Shown: positions 9,811-19,140 of the stretch, piece by piece
Layout of the letters: each line of letters begins with the position of its first letter
Position numbering within the stretch: position 1 is the first letter of the stretch
Assembly (NCBI GenBank): GCA_002477945.1
Contig: DLLF01000033.1
Span: 62,001 to 126,000, forward strand
From: Bacteroidales bacterium UBA7569
GTDB lineage: Bacteria > Bacteroidota > Bacteroidia > Bacteroidales > Paludibacteraceae
Reading direction: 5' to 3'
Length of the DNA: 64,000 nucleotides
Translations under genes and position numbers: made by a program
Notes under the pieces: model-generated
What the model was told of the DNA's origin: nothing
The model's database searches: none
Seen by the model: the letters and a program-made list of their open reading frames with translations, nothing else

Positions 9811-9818
9811 CAAATGTA
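9811..9818 (-). promoter_or_regulatory. -7 box (TACATTTG) for serB
   Basis: On the minus strand this reads TACATTTG, fitting TAnnTTTG, and lies 27 bp before the serB start. Confidence 0.55.
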
Positions 9819-9969
9819 CAACAAAAAAGACATATTCCAATCTTTTGGAATAATTACTTTATACAAACTTATGTAGGCTTTCTTCGTATCTTTCTGTTAT
9901 CTGTTTCCCGACTTCCGGACCGCACACAAGACATTGCTGTATCTTTCAAAAACAAGGAACAGATTTCTA

Positions 9970-10013
9970 CGACCCCTCATCGAGACCTGAACGACCCCTT
10001 GACGGGAAACCGA
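9970..10013 (+). repeat. 11-bp tandem repeat array, locus A (4 units)
   Basis: Four contiguous 11-bp units: CGACCCCTCAT, CGAGACCTGAA, CGACCCCTTGA, CGGGAAACCGA. The last is degenerate. It is preceded by TA, as in the other arrays. It lies between the divergent promoters of serB and rmlB. Confidence 0.85.
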
Positions 10014-10124
10014 CACGGAGACCAATAGATTATTTTGGATAGTGTCACATCTCCGGAATGGTCATTGTCTGTTATATCTCGTATGCCCTTTTTGCGCAAA
10101 TTTGTATAAGTATGGGGAAAATGT

Positions 10125-10132
10125 TACCTTTG
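10125..10132 (+). promoter_or_regulatory. -7 box (TACCTTTG) for rmlB
   Basis: Perfect TAnnTTTG match 25 bp before the rmlB start codon. Confidence 0.7.
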
Positions 10133-10157
10133 CAATCATAAACATTATCTCATAAAG

Positions 10158-11213
10158 ATGAAAACGATATTCATAACAGGAGGCGCAGGATTCATTGGAT
10201 CGCATGTCGTACGGCGCCTGGTGAAACGTTATCCGGATTATAGAATCGTAAATGTTGATGTCCTCACTTATGCCGGTAATCTCGAAAACCTGAAAGATAT
10301 TGACGCATTGCCTAACTATGTTTTCGAAAAGGCCGATATTACGGATGAACTGCAGATTAACCGGTTATTCGCTCAATATAATCCCGATGGAATCATCCAT
10401 TTGGCTGCGGAAAGCCACGTGGATAGAAGTATTGCCGATCCGTTTGCTTTTGTGCGTACAAATGTGTTTGGAACCTGTAATCTTCTTTTGGCGGCAAAGA
10501 ATGCTTGGAAAAACGATTATAGAGGGAAACGCTTTTATCATATCTCCACCGATGAAGTATATGGCGCATTGAAAAAAGACGATGAGCCTTTCACGGAAAC
10601 AACCCGCTATCAGCCGCATTCACCCTATTCCGCGGCAAAAGCATCTTCCGATCACTTCGTTCGTGCCTTTCATGATACGTATGGTCTGCCTGTGGTTATT
10701 TCCAATTGCTCCAATAATTATGGTTCGCATCAGTTCCCTGAGAAACTCATACCGTTGGTGATAAACAATATACAGCATAACCTTCCCATTCCGGTCTATG
10801 GTACGGGAGAAAATGTGCGTGATTGGCTTTTTGTTGAGGATCATGCGGCGGCAATCGATCTAATCTTCCATGAGGGAAAGGATGGAGAAACCTATAACAT
10901 CGGCGGTAATAACGAAAAGACCAATATAGAACTTATTCGTCAACTTTGCAAAATAATGGACGATAGGTTAGGACGTCCGCTCGGTACTTCGGAAAATTTG
11001 ATAACGTTTGTAACCGACCGTGCAGGACACGATCTCCGTTATGCAATCAATTCTTGCAAACTCCAACACGAATTAGGGTGGAAACCGGGCGTAACATTTG
11101 AAGAGGGACTTGCCCGGACGGTGGATTGGTATCTCGCAAACCGGGAATGGCTGAACCACGTAACATCAGGAGATTACCAGTCCTATTATGAACGGATGTA
11201 TGGGAATAAATAA
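10158..11213 (+). CDS. rfbB: dTDP-glucose 4,6-dehydratase
   Basis: Converts dTDP-glucose to dTDP-4-keto-6-deoxyglucose, a precursor of dTDP-rhamnose and related sugars. It is an extended SDR enzyme of normal length (351 residues) with the NAD-binding GGAGFIGSHV motif at residues 8-17. The dehydratase signature STDEVYG is near 133, the catalytic YSAAK near 160, and GENVRDWLFVEDH near 220. The partner genes rfbA, rfbC and rfbD are not in the window, so the product's end use cannot be read here. A sugar transferase two genes downstream supports a glycan role. Confidence 0.96.
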   Translation: MKTIFITGGAGFIGSHVVRRLVKRYPDYRIVNVDVLTYAGNLENLKDIDALPNYVFEKADITDELQINRLFAQYNPDGIIHLAAESHVDRSIADPFAFVRTNVFGTCNLLLAAKNAWKNDYRGKRFYHISTDEVYGALKKDDEPFTETTRYQPHSPYSAAKASSDHFVRAFHDTYGLPVVISNCSNNYGSHQFPEKLIPLVINNIQHNLPIPVYGTGENVRDWLFVEDHAAAIDLIFHEGKDGETYNIGGNNEKTNIELIRQLCKIMDDRLGRPLGTSENLITFVTDRAGHDLRYAINSCKLQHELGWKPGVTFEEGLARTVDWYLANREWLNHVTSGDYQSYYERMYGNK

Positions 11214-11247
11214 CGGATAGTGTTTTTTGCAACGTGCAGGGAAACTC

Positions 11248-11835
11248 ATGAATGAAATAGTTGAAAAATACGATTCGGATGATTTCCGTGAAGCCTTGTC
11301 CGTACTTCGGGCGGGAGGCGTCATTCTCTATCCTACCGACACGGTTTGGGGAATAGGATGCGATGCAACCAATCCTGAGGCGGTGGAACGTATCTATTCT
11401 ATCAAGCGGCGATCCGACTCCAAGGCGATGCTGTGCCTTTTGGATGCTCCGGGCAAGTTGCAGGGGTATGTCAAGGATATCCCTTCGATTGCTTGGGATT
11501 TGATAGATTGTGCTACGCGTCCTCTGACGCTCATTTATCCGAAAGGACGTAATCTGGCGCACAATCTTTTGGCGGAAGATGGCAGCATCGGTATCCGTAT
11601 TACGAATGAATTGTTTTCCAAGAAACTCTGTGAGGCGTTGCATGCTCCGCTTGTCTCCACTTCTGCTAATGTAAGCGGAGAACCTGCGGCAAGAAATTTC
11701 GGACAGATCACACCGCATATTCTGAGTTCTGTGGATTATGTGGTGCGCTATAGAAGAAATGATGTAAGTGAACCTTTGCCCTCATCCATTATAAAGATAG
11801 GAGAAGGTAATGTATTTCATATCATTCGGGCGTAA
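11248..11835 (+). CDS. Sua5/YciO/YrdC-family L-threonylcarbamoyladenylate synthase
   Basis: Family members make threonylcarbamoyl-AMP from threonine, bicarbonate and ATP for the t6A37 modification of ANN-decoding tRNAs. The 195-residue product has the family landmarks LYPTDTVWGIGCDA near residue 30, IKRRSDSKAM near 53, RPLTLIYP near 90, and STSANVSGEPA near 140. The frame opens with a TTG at 11227, but the ATG at 11248 has an upstream GCAGGGA and is preferred. It lacks the C-terminal Sua5 domain. It lies between rfbB and a sugar transferase gene on the same strand. Confidence 0.92.
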   Translation: MNEIVEKYDSDDFREALSVLRAGGVILYPTDTVWGIGCDATNPEAVERIYSIKRRSDSKAMLCLLDAPGKLQGYVKDIPSIAWDLIDCATRPLTLIYPKGRNLAHNLLAEDGSIGIRITNELFSKKLCEALHAPLVSTSANVSGEPAARNFGQITPHILSSVDYVVRYRRNDVSEPLPSSIIKIGEGNVFHIIRA

Positions 11836-11856
11836 CACTGTTTGCTTTTTCTCTGC

Positions 11857-13233
11857 ATGACTTCACAAAAAGCAACATATCGGAAACAGCAACTGAAATA
11901 TGTTTCGGTTGATTTGTTGTCCGCAGAGTGTGTCTGGCTGCTTTTCCTTTTCTTCCGTTGGCTGGTGTATGAAGGACGTATCTTTGGTGTCAATACGGTG
12001 CTTATACCGGCCTTTAATTTCTATCAGCCTTTGTTGCTCTATCCCTTGGGAAGTGTCATTGTGTACTACCTTGCAGGATTCTATCTTCGTCCGCAGCCGC
12101 AGCACAAACGCATTCCGCAAGTCTTGGGGAGTACGTTTGTCTGCGCTTTCATAATCAGTATCGTAGCATTCTTTTGCGTCATAATCAACGATGAAATCAC
12201 CAGTTATACCTATTATTATGTGTCTTTGTTGGTGCTTTTTTCTATCCAGTTTTTGGTTTCTTTCTTGTTTCGATTATGTGTCAAGTTGAACGATTATATC
12301 AGTTGGAGAAAAGGATTGGTCCAAACGCGTACACTGATTATTGGTGACGGAAAATTGTCTCGGCAGGTCGCACAAGATCTTCATGACGATGAATATATTG
12401 TTTTCCTTGCTTTGTCGGAGTTGGATAGGCTGTCCGATAAAATCCTTTCAGAAAAAATCCAGCGTGTGATAATAGCCGTCGAAGGTGATGTCTCCAAAGA
12501 ATTCTTATACCAAATAATCAACAAAATCTACCCCTTGCAGGTAGAGATAAGTTTCACCCCGAGCGTCTATGATATGCTGATCGGGGCGGCGCGTATCAAC
12601 GATCTTGCAGGCACACCGTTGGTCACGATCACCGATCCATCTATGAGCGATTGGCAAATTTGTGTTAAACGGGCGACCGACATAACCGTTTCTTTCCTCT
12701 GTCTTGTCGTGTTTTCACCTCTCTATTTGGTGCTTGCTGCTTTGGTGAAATTCACTTCTGCAGGGCCTGTCATTTATAAACAGGAGCGTATCGGATTGTA
12801 TGGACGGCCGTTCATGATATGGAAATTTCGGACAATGAAGAATAATGCGGAGATGCAACTCCCTCAACTGACCTCTCCTGACGACGATCGTGTCACTCCA
12901 ATTGGGCATTGGTTGAGAAAGTACCGGTTGGATGAATTGCCGCAGTTCTGGAATATCCTTCGTGGGGATATGTCTATCGTTGGACCGCGTCCGGAGCGTG
13001 CCTATTATATCCGCCAGATTATGCAACGGGCACCATACTATTGTCTTCTCTATAAGATTCGTCCGGGGCTTACCTCATGGGGACCTATTCGTGTTGGTTA
13101 TACCGATACCATCGAAAAAATGATTGACCGGCTCAACTTCGATATGGTCTATATGGAGAATATGTCTCTTCTCTTGGACTTGAAGATTTTGTTCTATACG
13201 ATACGTGTAATTGTGGATGGTGAGGGACAGTAA
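11857..13233 (+). CDS. Polyprenyl-phosphate sugar-1-phosphate transferase (WcaJ/WbaP type)
   Basis: Transfers a sugar-1-phosphate from a UDP-sugar to undecaprenyl phosphate, the first membrane step of a surface polysaccharide or O-antigen. In the 458-residue product the N-terminal half has four to five membrane segments plus a Rossmann-like cytosolic region (TLIIGDGKLS near 160). The C-terminal bacterial sugar transferase domain has KRATDITVSF, the motif KQERIGLYGRPFMIWKFRTM and DELPQFWNILRGDMSIVGPRP. A TTG at 11842 opens the frame, but the ATG at 11857 is the likely start. The sugar specificity (glucose or galactose) cannot be told. Confidence 0.93.
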   Translation: MTSQKATYRKQQLKYVSVDLLSAECVWLLFLFFRWLVYEGRIFGVNTVLIPAFNFYQPLLLYPLGSVIVYYLAGFYLRPQPQHKRIPQVLGSTFVCAFIISIVAFFCVIINDEITSYTYYYVSLLVLFSIQFLVSFLFRLCVKLNDYISWRKGLVQTRTLIIGDGKLSRQVAQDLHDDEYIVFLALSELDRLSDKILSEKIQRVIIAVEGDVSKEFLYQIINKIYPLQVEISFTPSVYDMLIGAARINDLAGTPLVTITDPSMSDWQICVKRATDITVSFLCLVVFSPLYLVLAALVKFTSAGPVIYKQERIGLYGRPFMIWKFRTMKNNAEMQLPQLTSPDDDRVTPIGHWLRKYRLDELPQFWNILRGDMSIVGPRPERAYYIRQIMQRAPYYCLLYKIRPGLTSWGPIRVGYTDTIEKMIDRLNFDMVYMENMSLLLDLKILFYTIRVIVDGEGQ

Positions 13234-14995
13234 ACTATATAACCGGATGATCCAATGGAGGGAGGAACACATCCAGGAGCGGCATTTCATATTGTTGCTC
13301 AGTTTCTTTGTGGGCTTTTTCTCCTCTGTTGCGGCACTTGTCCTCAAAACACTGATACATTTCTTCCAGCATCTCATTGAGAGTAACATTATTGCTACGG
13401 GGCATACCTTCTGGTATCTTGTGTGTCCTACAATTGGTATTGCACTCTCCGCAGTCTTTGTTAAGTATGTCGTGCGTGATGATATTTCACATGGTATTAC
13501 CAAGATCCTGTATGCCATTTCTCAACGTAAATCCATCATCAAGCCGCACAATATGTGGAGTAGTATTGTCGGAAGTTCCATTACAATCGGTTTTGGTGGT
13601 TCTGTGGGTGCCGAGGCGCCTATTGTCCTTACGGGTGCTGCTATTGGTTCCAATCTCGCCAAGTTCTTCAGGCTCGATCAGAAAACGATGATGCTGATGA
13701 TTGCCTGCGGTGCAGCCGGTGCTATAGGGGGTATCTTCAAGGCTCCGATAGCAGGTCTTGTCTTCACATTGGAAGTCTTGATGATTGATCTTACCATGGC
13801 ATCCGTCTCTCCTCTCATCATTGCCAGTACAACGGCTACGGCATTCACTTATATCTTCTCGGGGATGGAACCGATGTTTCCTTTGACTGTTATTGAGCCT
13901 TTTGCGGTAGAACGTATTCCTTTCTTCCTCTTGTTGGGTGTTGTTTGTGGTCTGGTTTCTCTCTATTTTACAAGAGGTATGAACTATTTGGAGGGTAAGT
14001 TTAAGGATGTTCATCAGACCTACCTGAAAGTCATCCTCGGTGGATGTACATTAGGCCTGCTGGTCTTTCTTTTTCCGCCTCTCTATGGAGAAGGATATGA
14101 CACTATAACCGAACTTATCAACGGACAATATGCGGAAACTGTTTTACAGAGTCCCTTTGAGTCCGTCGGTAAATACGAATGGGGATTGCTGTGTTATCTT
14201 GCTTTCATCATCCTCTTCAAGATAGTGGCATCCGTGGCAACCAATGGTGGTGGCGGTGTGGGAGGTATCTTTGCACCTTCTCTCTTTATTGGGAGTATTA
14301 CAGGTTTTATTGTGGCACATCTTCTCAATATGTCAGGGATGAATGTGTCTGAGGCTAACTTTGCCTTGGCAGGTATGGCTGGTCTTATGTCCGGAGTCAT
14401 GCATGCCCCTCTCACAGGTATATTCCTTATTGCCGAACTCACAGGTGGCTACCATTTGCTCATGCCTCTGATGATTGTCTCTGTTTTGTCTTATCTTACG
14501 ATAATGCTCTTTGAACCGCATTCCCTTTATGCCATGCGTTTGGCGCAAAAGGGTGAATTGCTCACTCATAACAAAGACCGATCAGTACTTACATTGCTGA
14601 AAATGGACGTGGTCTTGGAGACTGATTTCACAGTGTTGCCGCCAGATATGAACTTGGGAGGGTTGGTTAAGGTCATATCTCAAAGCAGCAGAAATACGTT
14701 CCCCGTTGTTAATTCCGAAGGAAAACTGATGGGTGTCCTTTTGTTGGACGAAGTACGTAATATCATGTTCCAACCGCGCTTGTACAAGCGTTTTACGGTC
14801 GGACAACTTATGACATCCCCTCCTGCAGTTTTGGAATATGGTATGCCTATGGAGAAAGTGATGGAGGTCTTTGAAGATACAGGGGCATGGAATCTCCCTG
14901 TAGTGGATTCCGAGAAGCATTATATGGGCTTTGTCAGCAAATCTAAGATATTCAACTCTTATCGGCACGTACTTGTGCATTTCTCCGATGAATAA
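13217..14995 (+). CDS. ClC-family chloride channel or antiporter with CBS domains
   Basis: A 592-residue membrane protein with about ten hydrophobic segments followed by a cytosolic CBS pair (about residues 450-585). The family moves chloride, either passively or in exchange for protons. The gating glutamate region reads GGSVGAEAPIVLTG, a GxExP variant near residue 130, and the third signature is GGGGVGGIFAPSLFIG near 340. The ATG at 13217 overlaps the preceding gene by 17 bp. An in-frame ATG at 13247 (MIQWREEH) is an alternative start. Ion and coupling mode are not deducible here. Confidence 0.9.
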   Translation: MVRDSKLYNRMIQWREEHIQERHFILLLSFFVGFFSSVAALVLKTLIHFFQHLIESNIIATGHTFWYLVCPTIGIALSAVFVKYVVRDDISHGITKILYAISQRKSIIKPHNMWSSIVGSSITIGFGGSVGAEAPIVLTGAAIGSNLAKFFRLDQKTMMLMIACGAAGAIGGIFKAPIAGLVFTLEVLMIDLTMASVSPLIIASTTATAFTYIFSGMEPMFPLTVIEPFAVERIPFFLLLGVVCGLVSLYFTRGMNYLEGKFKDVHQTYLKVILGGCTLGLLVFLFPPLYGEGYDTITELINGQYAETVLQSPFESVGKYEWGLLCYLAFIILFKIVASVATNGGGGVGGIFAPSLFIGSITGFIVAHLLNMSGMNVSEANFALAGMAGLMSGVMHAPLTGIFLIAELTGGYHLLMPLMIVSVLSYLTIMLFEPHSLYAMRLAQKGELLTHNKDRSVLTLLKMDVVLETDFTVLPPDMNLGGLVKVISQSSRNTFPVVNSEGKLMGVLLLDEVRNIMFQPRLYKRFTVGQLMTSPPAVLEYGMPMEKVMEVFEDTGAWNLPVVDSEKHYMGFVSKSKIFNSYRHVLVHFSDE

Positions 14996-15070
14996 ATGCT
15001 TTGTTGTACTTGCTGTTATGTGCCTTGCTGGCGATTTCTTTTTCTGATTAACCATTTATAATAATTGAAT

Positions 15071-16978
15071 ATGGAAACAAATAGAATTACTATCATTGAC
15101 TTTGTGGAGCGTTATACGCACCAATTCTCCGAACACACATTCCTTAGGGAGAAAGTGAATGGAAAATGGACGGAAACTACTTTCGCACAAACTCGCGAAC
15201 AGGCCTATTGCATAGGTGCAGGTCTTATGGCGTTGGGATTGCAAAAAGGCGATCGCGTGGCGTTGTTGTCAGAAGGAAGGAATATGTGGGTAATCGGCGA
15301 ATTGGGTATTTTGTATGCAGGAGGTGTCAATGTGCCATTAAGTATAAAGTTGGAGGAGAGTAACGACCTCCTGTTTCGTTTGCAACATTCAGATGCGCGG
15401 TTCCTTTTTGTCTCGGCAGGGCAGTTGCCGAAGATCCGGCGTATTGTCAACGAACTGCCTGAATTGGAAAAAATCATAGTGTTGGATCCTGTTGAATTGA
15501 AGGATAAAGAATTGAGTCTGCAATCTTTGCAACAAATGGGCAATGATTTCCTTAAAGAGCATGGCGATTTGTTCAAAGAGCGTTATCAAAGCGTGCAGCC
15601 CGATGATTATGCCAATATCAGTTATACTTCCGGAACTACTGCCGATCCGAAAGGTATTTTGCTCACACATAGAAACTATACGGCAAACGTGGAGCAGGCG
15701 CATTCCGTCATCAGTATCGATGTGGATGATGTCATGCTGATAATTCTTCCTCTGGATCATTGTTTTGCTCATGTGGCTGGATTCTATACAATGATGTCCT
15801 ATGGCGGAAGTATTGCAACCGTACCTGTCGGAAAGACCGCCTTGGCTACTTTGAAGAATATACCTGTCGCCATTCAGGAAATCAAACCGATGGTTATGCT
15901 TTCCGTTCCGGCATTGGCTCGCAATTTCAAAAAGAATATCGAAACAGGCATACAGAAGAAAGGGGCGAAAGTGGAGAAACTCTACAATTTTGCACTCAAT
16001 ATGGCGATTTCTTACAATAGGGAATACTACAACCGTGGCGGTTTTTGCCAAGCATGGAAACGGCCTTTCATGGCATTGTTCGACAAACTTGTTTTCAAGC
16101 AGGTCCGACAAGGACTCGGCGGTCGTATGAAGTTCTTTGTCGGAGGCGGTGCCTTGCTTGACATTGAGTTGCAACGCTATTTCAATGCCATTGGAATACC
16201 CATGTTCCAAGGCTACGGACTTTCAGAGGCAACGCCTATAATATGTGCAAATGCACCCGGTCATTGCATTTTTGGTTCATCTGGTCGTGTGGTGAAGCCG
16301 CTGGATATAAAAATATGTGATTCTGAAGGAAAAGAAGTCGCTCCCGGAGAGAAGGGAGAAATCGTTATTAGGGGCGAAAATGTGATGGCTGGCTATTGGA
16401 AAAACCCAACCGCTACGGCCGCTACGGTTGTCGATGGTTGGCTGCACACGGGAGATATGGGCTATATTACGGCTGAACATCCCGATTATCTCTATGTGAC
16501 GGGCCGCTTCAAATCGCTGCTTATCTCTTCAGATGGAGAAAAGTATAGCCCGGAAGGCTTCGAAGATTCTCTTACCGATGGATCAAAATACATTGAGCAA
16601 GTGATTCTTCACAACAACCAGGATCCCTACACGATTGTTCTTATTGTGCCAAATAAGGAGGCTCTGAAAGCCTATGTTAAGAGTGCAGGAAAAGATGCGG
16701 CTGAAGAGGAGGGAAAACGACTTATGTTGCAGAAAATCCAGGATGAAGTCGATGCTTACCGGCGTGGCGGTGTTCACGAAGGTATGTTCCCCGAACGATG
16801 GTTGCCCGCGGCGGTTGTTGTGTTGCCCGAACCTTTCACAGAGCAGAATCACATGGTCAATAGTACTATGAAGATTGTGCGGGGCAAGGTGGAAAACTTC
16901 TATCAAGATAGGATTGACTATGCTTATACTCCCGAAGGAAAAGCACTGTTTAATAAGAAAAATATAGAGTCTGTCTAA
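15071..16978 (+). CDS. AMP-forming long-chain acyl-CoA synthetase
   Basis: Activates fatty acids to acyl-CoA through an acyl-adenylate. The 635-residue product carries the ANL-superfamily P-loop YTSGTTADPKGILLTH near residue 180, the motif GYGLSEATP near 380, and the hinge motif GDMGYI...YLYVTGRFKSLLIS near 465-490. A late catalytic lysine sits in a C-terminal domain resembling FACL enzymes with a long insertion. It starts at the ATG at 15071; a TTG at 15065 is in frame. It ends in a strong hairpin terminator at 17003. It is probably membrane-associated and feeds lipid synthesis or fatty-acid reuse. Confidence 0.92.
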   Translation: METNRITIIDFVERYTHQFSEHTFLREKVNGKWTETTFAQTREQAYCIGAGLMALGLQKGDRVALLSEGRNMWVIGELGILYAGGVNVPLSIKLEESNDLLFRLQHSDARFLFVSAGQLPKIRRIVNELPELEKIIVLDPVELKDKELSLQSLQQMGNDFLKEHGDLFKERYQSVQPDDYANISYTSGTTADPKGILLTHRNYTANVEQAHSVISIDVDDVMLIILPLDHCFAHVAGFYTMMSYGGSIATVPVGKTALATLKNIPVAIQEIKPMVMLSVPALARNFKKNIETGIQKKGAKVEKLYNFALNMAISYNREYYNRGGFCQAWKRPFMALFDKLVFKQVRQGLGGRMKFFVGGGALLDIELQRYFNAIGIPMFQGYGLSEATPIICANAPGHCIFGSSGRVVKPLDIKICDSEGKEVAPGEKGEIVIRGENVMAGYWKNPTATAATVVDGWLHTGDMGYITAEHPDYLYVTGRFKSLLISSDGEKYSPEGFEDSLTDGSKYIEQVILHNNQDPYTIVLIVPNKEALKAYVKSAGKDAAEEEGKRLMLQKIQDEVDAYRRGGVHEGMFPERWLPAAVVVLPEPFTEQNHMVNSTMKIVRGKVENFYQDRIDYAYTPEGKALFNKKNIESV

Positions 16979-17002
16979 TATCAGGTGATATTTCAACTAA
17001 CT

Positions 17003-17043
17003 AAGAACCTTCCTCTATCCGTATGGAGATAGAGGAGGTTCTT
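17003..17043 (+). terminator. Hairpin terminator after acyl-CoA synthetase
   Basis: AAGAACC (17003-17009) pairs with GGTTCTT (17037-17043), and CCTCTATC (17012-17019) pairs with GATAGAGG (17028-17035). The T-tract is weak. Confidence 0.75.
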
Positions 17044-17224
17044 GTGTATTAAAAGGATAGTCTCAATCTGTTTGCTCTGTTGGGAAGTATTTCTTTGTAT
17101 TCGGCTGTGGGTAAAAGTGTGATGGGCGGAGATATTTTCGTGATGGAACAAAACGGCTGTTACAGGTTAATTCCCGTTAGGCATTTCTCGTATGCTTTTT
17201 TATGAATCAGGAGCAACAAACCTA

Positions 17225-17268
17225 CGACCCCTCATCGGAACCTCAAGCACACCTGAACGAGAGACTAA
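17225..17268 (+). repeat. 11-bp tandem repeat array, locus B (4 units)
   Basis: Four contiguous 11-bp units: CGACCCCTCAT, CGGAACCTCAA, GCACACCTGAA, CGAGAGACTAA, preceded by TA. It sits between two convergent genes. Confidence 0.85.
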
Positions 17269-17419
17269 GCGGGGGAAACATTTCTTTGGTAAGGATACAA
17301 TGAACGCAATCTCTTGAACTTTTCAGTTTTTTCAATCACAAATCAACCTGTAAACTAATTGGAAGGTCAATCACGGAAGTCGTTGTGTAGAATGGTATTG
17401 CTAATTCTGGTTTAATACA

Positions 17420-17453
17420 AAGGGGGCATCGTTCTTTCGAGCGATGCCCCCTT
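17420..17453 (-). terminator. Hairpin terminator of the small lipoprotein gene
   Basis: A perfect 12-bp stem, AAGGGGGCATCG (17420-17431) with CGATGCCCCCTT (17442-17453), with a short T-rich stretch on the minus side. Confidence 0.85.
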
Positions 17454-17469
17454 GTTCAAAGTGGTGAAG

Positions 17470-17700
17470 TTATTCTGCAACAACTTCCTCTGCAGCCTCA
17501 GCAACTACGCTGTCAACAGCGGCAGTGTCTTCTGCAACTGGTTCAACCTCAGCAACACAACTGTCTGCCTTGGCAGCGCAACTGTCTGCTTTCTCACAGC
17601 ACTCTTTGTTCTCGCAGCAAGCACCTTCAGCCTTCTCTGCTTTCTTGCAGCAACCCATTGCTAAGCAAGCGATTGCAGCCACAAATAAAATCTTTTTCAT
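17470..17700 (-). CDS. Small cysteine-rich lipoprotein-like protein, unknown function
   Basis: A 76-residue protein begins MKKILFVAAIACLAMGCC, a signal sequence with a lipoprotein-like cleavage site at Cys17, although the residues before the Cys are not a perfect lipobox. The mature part is lysine- and cysteine-rich with Cys pairs at 17/18, 28/29 and 34/35 and single Cys at 41 and 48 within a seven-residue repeat (KADSCAA, KADSCVA). An acidic, alanine- and valine-rich tail follows. I do not recognise a named family. Metal binding or disulfide linkage at the periplasmic surface would fit, but that is inference. It has its own promoter-like box and a terminator. Confidence 0.7.
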   Translation of the reverse strand: MKKILFVAAIACLAMGCCKKAEKAEGACCENKECCEKADSCAAKADSCVAEVEPVAEDTAAVDSVVAEAAEEVVAE

Positions 17701-17734
17701 CTTAGTATTAATACAATGATTAAAAATAACGCCG

Positions 17735-17742
17735 CAAAAGTA
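17735..17742 (-). promoter_or_regulatory. -7 box (TACTTTTG) for the Cys-rich lipoprotein
   Basis: On the minus strand TACTTTTG matches TAnnTTTG, 35 bp before the start codon. Confidence 0.5.
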
Positions 17743-17805
17743 CTGCCTTTTTCTGAATATACAAAGGATGCTGACTTTTTTTACTGATTTTTCGCCGAAT
17801 TATCT

Positions 17806-19128
17806 TCATTTTTTCTTGCCTCGACGGTAATTCGTCTGTAAATGCCGTTTCTTTAGAATTCTGAAAACCACAAAAACTGCAATACCGCCTAACACTACCA
17901 AAATAAAGAGTACTTTCCCCATAGAGAGATTATCACCCTTTACACGGTTCCACATACGAACCAACTCCTCGTTCATATCGCCGGCATCGTGCATTAAGGC
18001 ACATTTGGACACTACGCTCTTGTCAGGGTACATCACTTGGTTGGCATATACTTTTGTAGCACCTTCCCCAAAGAAATAACTCAAATCCACGCTTTCTTTC
18101 CATTCATTGGAATCATTGGCCCATTCCAGAATTTCCGGAGTCCCGATAACAGATACGTAACCGATGAACTCCATATTTTTGATGGCATTCTCCGGCATAC
18201 ACAAATAGTTGATAAACCATGATGCCGCTTTCGGGTTCTTTGCATAAATAGGAATACACCAACCGTCAAACCATACGTTCGAACCTTCCTGAGGCACTAT
18301 GTACTCAAGCGTAACACCCATTTCCTTGGCTTCATCGATCGCCCACTGGGCATCACCGCTCCATGACAGATTCATCCAGGTCTTTCCTTTGGTCATCTCC
18401 TCTTTGCCAAAGTCCACTTCCCAACCGGCTACATTCTCTTTGGCCTCAAGCAGAACTCCTTCCACGCGTGCAATACGCTCGGGGGTAATGTCTCTCACCA
18501 ATTCATCGCGGGTCACTCTTCCCGCTGCTATCTCATCCCTGTAGGCATATAGAACAATCACTGAATACACATCTCGGAAAGCATCTTTCATGTATATTTT
18601 CCCCTTGAACTTCGGATTAAGCAATGCACCCCACGAATTCAGATCTTCGCGTTCCACCCATTGGGGGTTATATATGAAACCCGTCGTTCCCCACATATAA
18701 CCTGTCGCGTAATCCGATACGGTCTTTGTCGAACTCATCTGTTGGAATTTGTCCACCACAAACGGGGCGACATTGTTGAAGTACTGCAACGAATCCGGAA
18801 TGATTTCCTTTTGTATCTTTTGCAGCAAGTTCAGTTTGAGCATTCGCTCTATGATGTACTCCGAGGGACAGATAACATCATAATCTTCGTGTCCCACTTC
18901 AATCTCGGTAAGCATAGACTCGTTGATGTCGAAAGTCTGGTAGATGATTTCCACTTCTTCCCCTGTCATCTGCTTATACCAACTGGGAAATGTATTCAAA
19001 ACATCTTCATCTATATAGTCCGCCCAGTTGTACACTTTAAGAGTATGCGCTCTGTCTATGGCAGAGGCGGAAAAACAAACCGTACATGCAAATAGTACGG
19101 CAAACAACTTTTGTAAGTTCTTTTTCAT
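17806..19128 (-). CDS. potD: Spermidine/putrescine ABC transporter substrate-binding protein with C-terminal membrane anchor
   Basis: Captures polyamines for the PotABC importer encoded immediately upstream. The 440-residue protein has an N-terminal signal peptide (cleavage probable after SASA) and the PotD-like fold start LKVYNWADYIDEDVL, with VDFG and WMNLSWSGDA in the binding region. It is about 90 residues longer than E. coli PotD. The extra C-terminal part contains a hydrophobic segment (VLFILVVLGGIAVFVVF) followed by basic residues, so the protein is probably tethered by its C-terminus. There is no clear lipobox. It is last in the operon, after potC (12 bp gap). Confidence 0.9.
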   Translation of the reverse strand: MKKNLQKLFAVLFACTVCFSASAIDRAHTLKVYNWADYIDEDVLNTFPSWYKQMTGEEVEIIYQTFDINESMLTEIEVGHEDYDVICPSEYIIERMLKLNLLQKIQKEIIPDSLQYFNNVAPFVVDKFQQMSSTKTVSDYATGYMWGTTGFIYNPQWVEREDLNSWGALLNPKFKGKIYMKDAFRDVYSVIVLYAYRDEIAAGRVTRDELVRDITPERIARVEGVLLEAKENVAGWEVDFGKEEMTKGKTWMNLSWSGDAQWAIDEAKEMGVTLEYIVPQEGSNVWFDGWCIPIYAKNPKAASWFINYLCMPENAIKNMEFIGYVSVIGTPEILEWANDSNEWKESVDLSYFFGEGATKVYANQVMYPDKSVVSKCALMHDAGDMNEELVRMWNRVKGDNLSMGKVLFILVVLGGIAVFVVFRILKKRHLQTNYRRGKKK

Positions 19129-19140
19129 TATTATATACTG

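Larger units (their letters stand above)
9785..10157. other. Divergent intergenic region between serB and rmlB
   Basis: This 373-bp stretch holds the serB -7 box, a four-unit 11-bp repeat array (9970-10013) and the rmlB -7 box. Small open frames across it look like chance and have no coding support. Confidence 0.7.
16979..17469. other. Convergent intergenic region
   Basis: This 491-bp stretch contains the acyl-CoA synthetase terminator, an 11-bp repeat array (17225-17268) and a terminator for the lipoprotein gene on the minus strand. I see no credible coding frame in the remainder. Confidence 0.7.
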
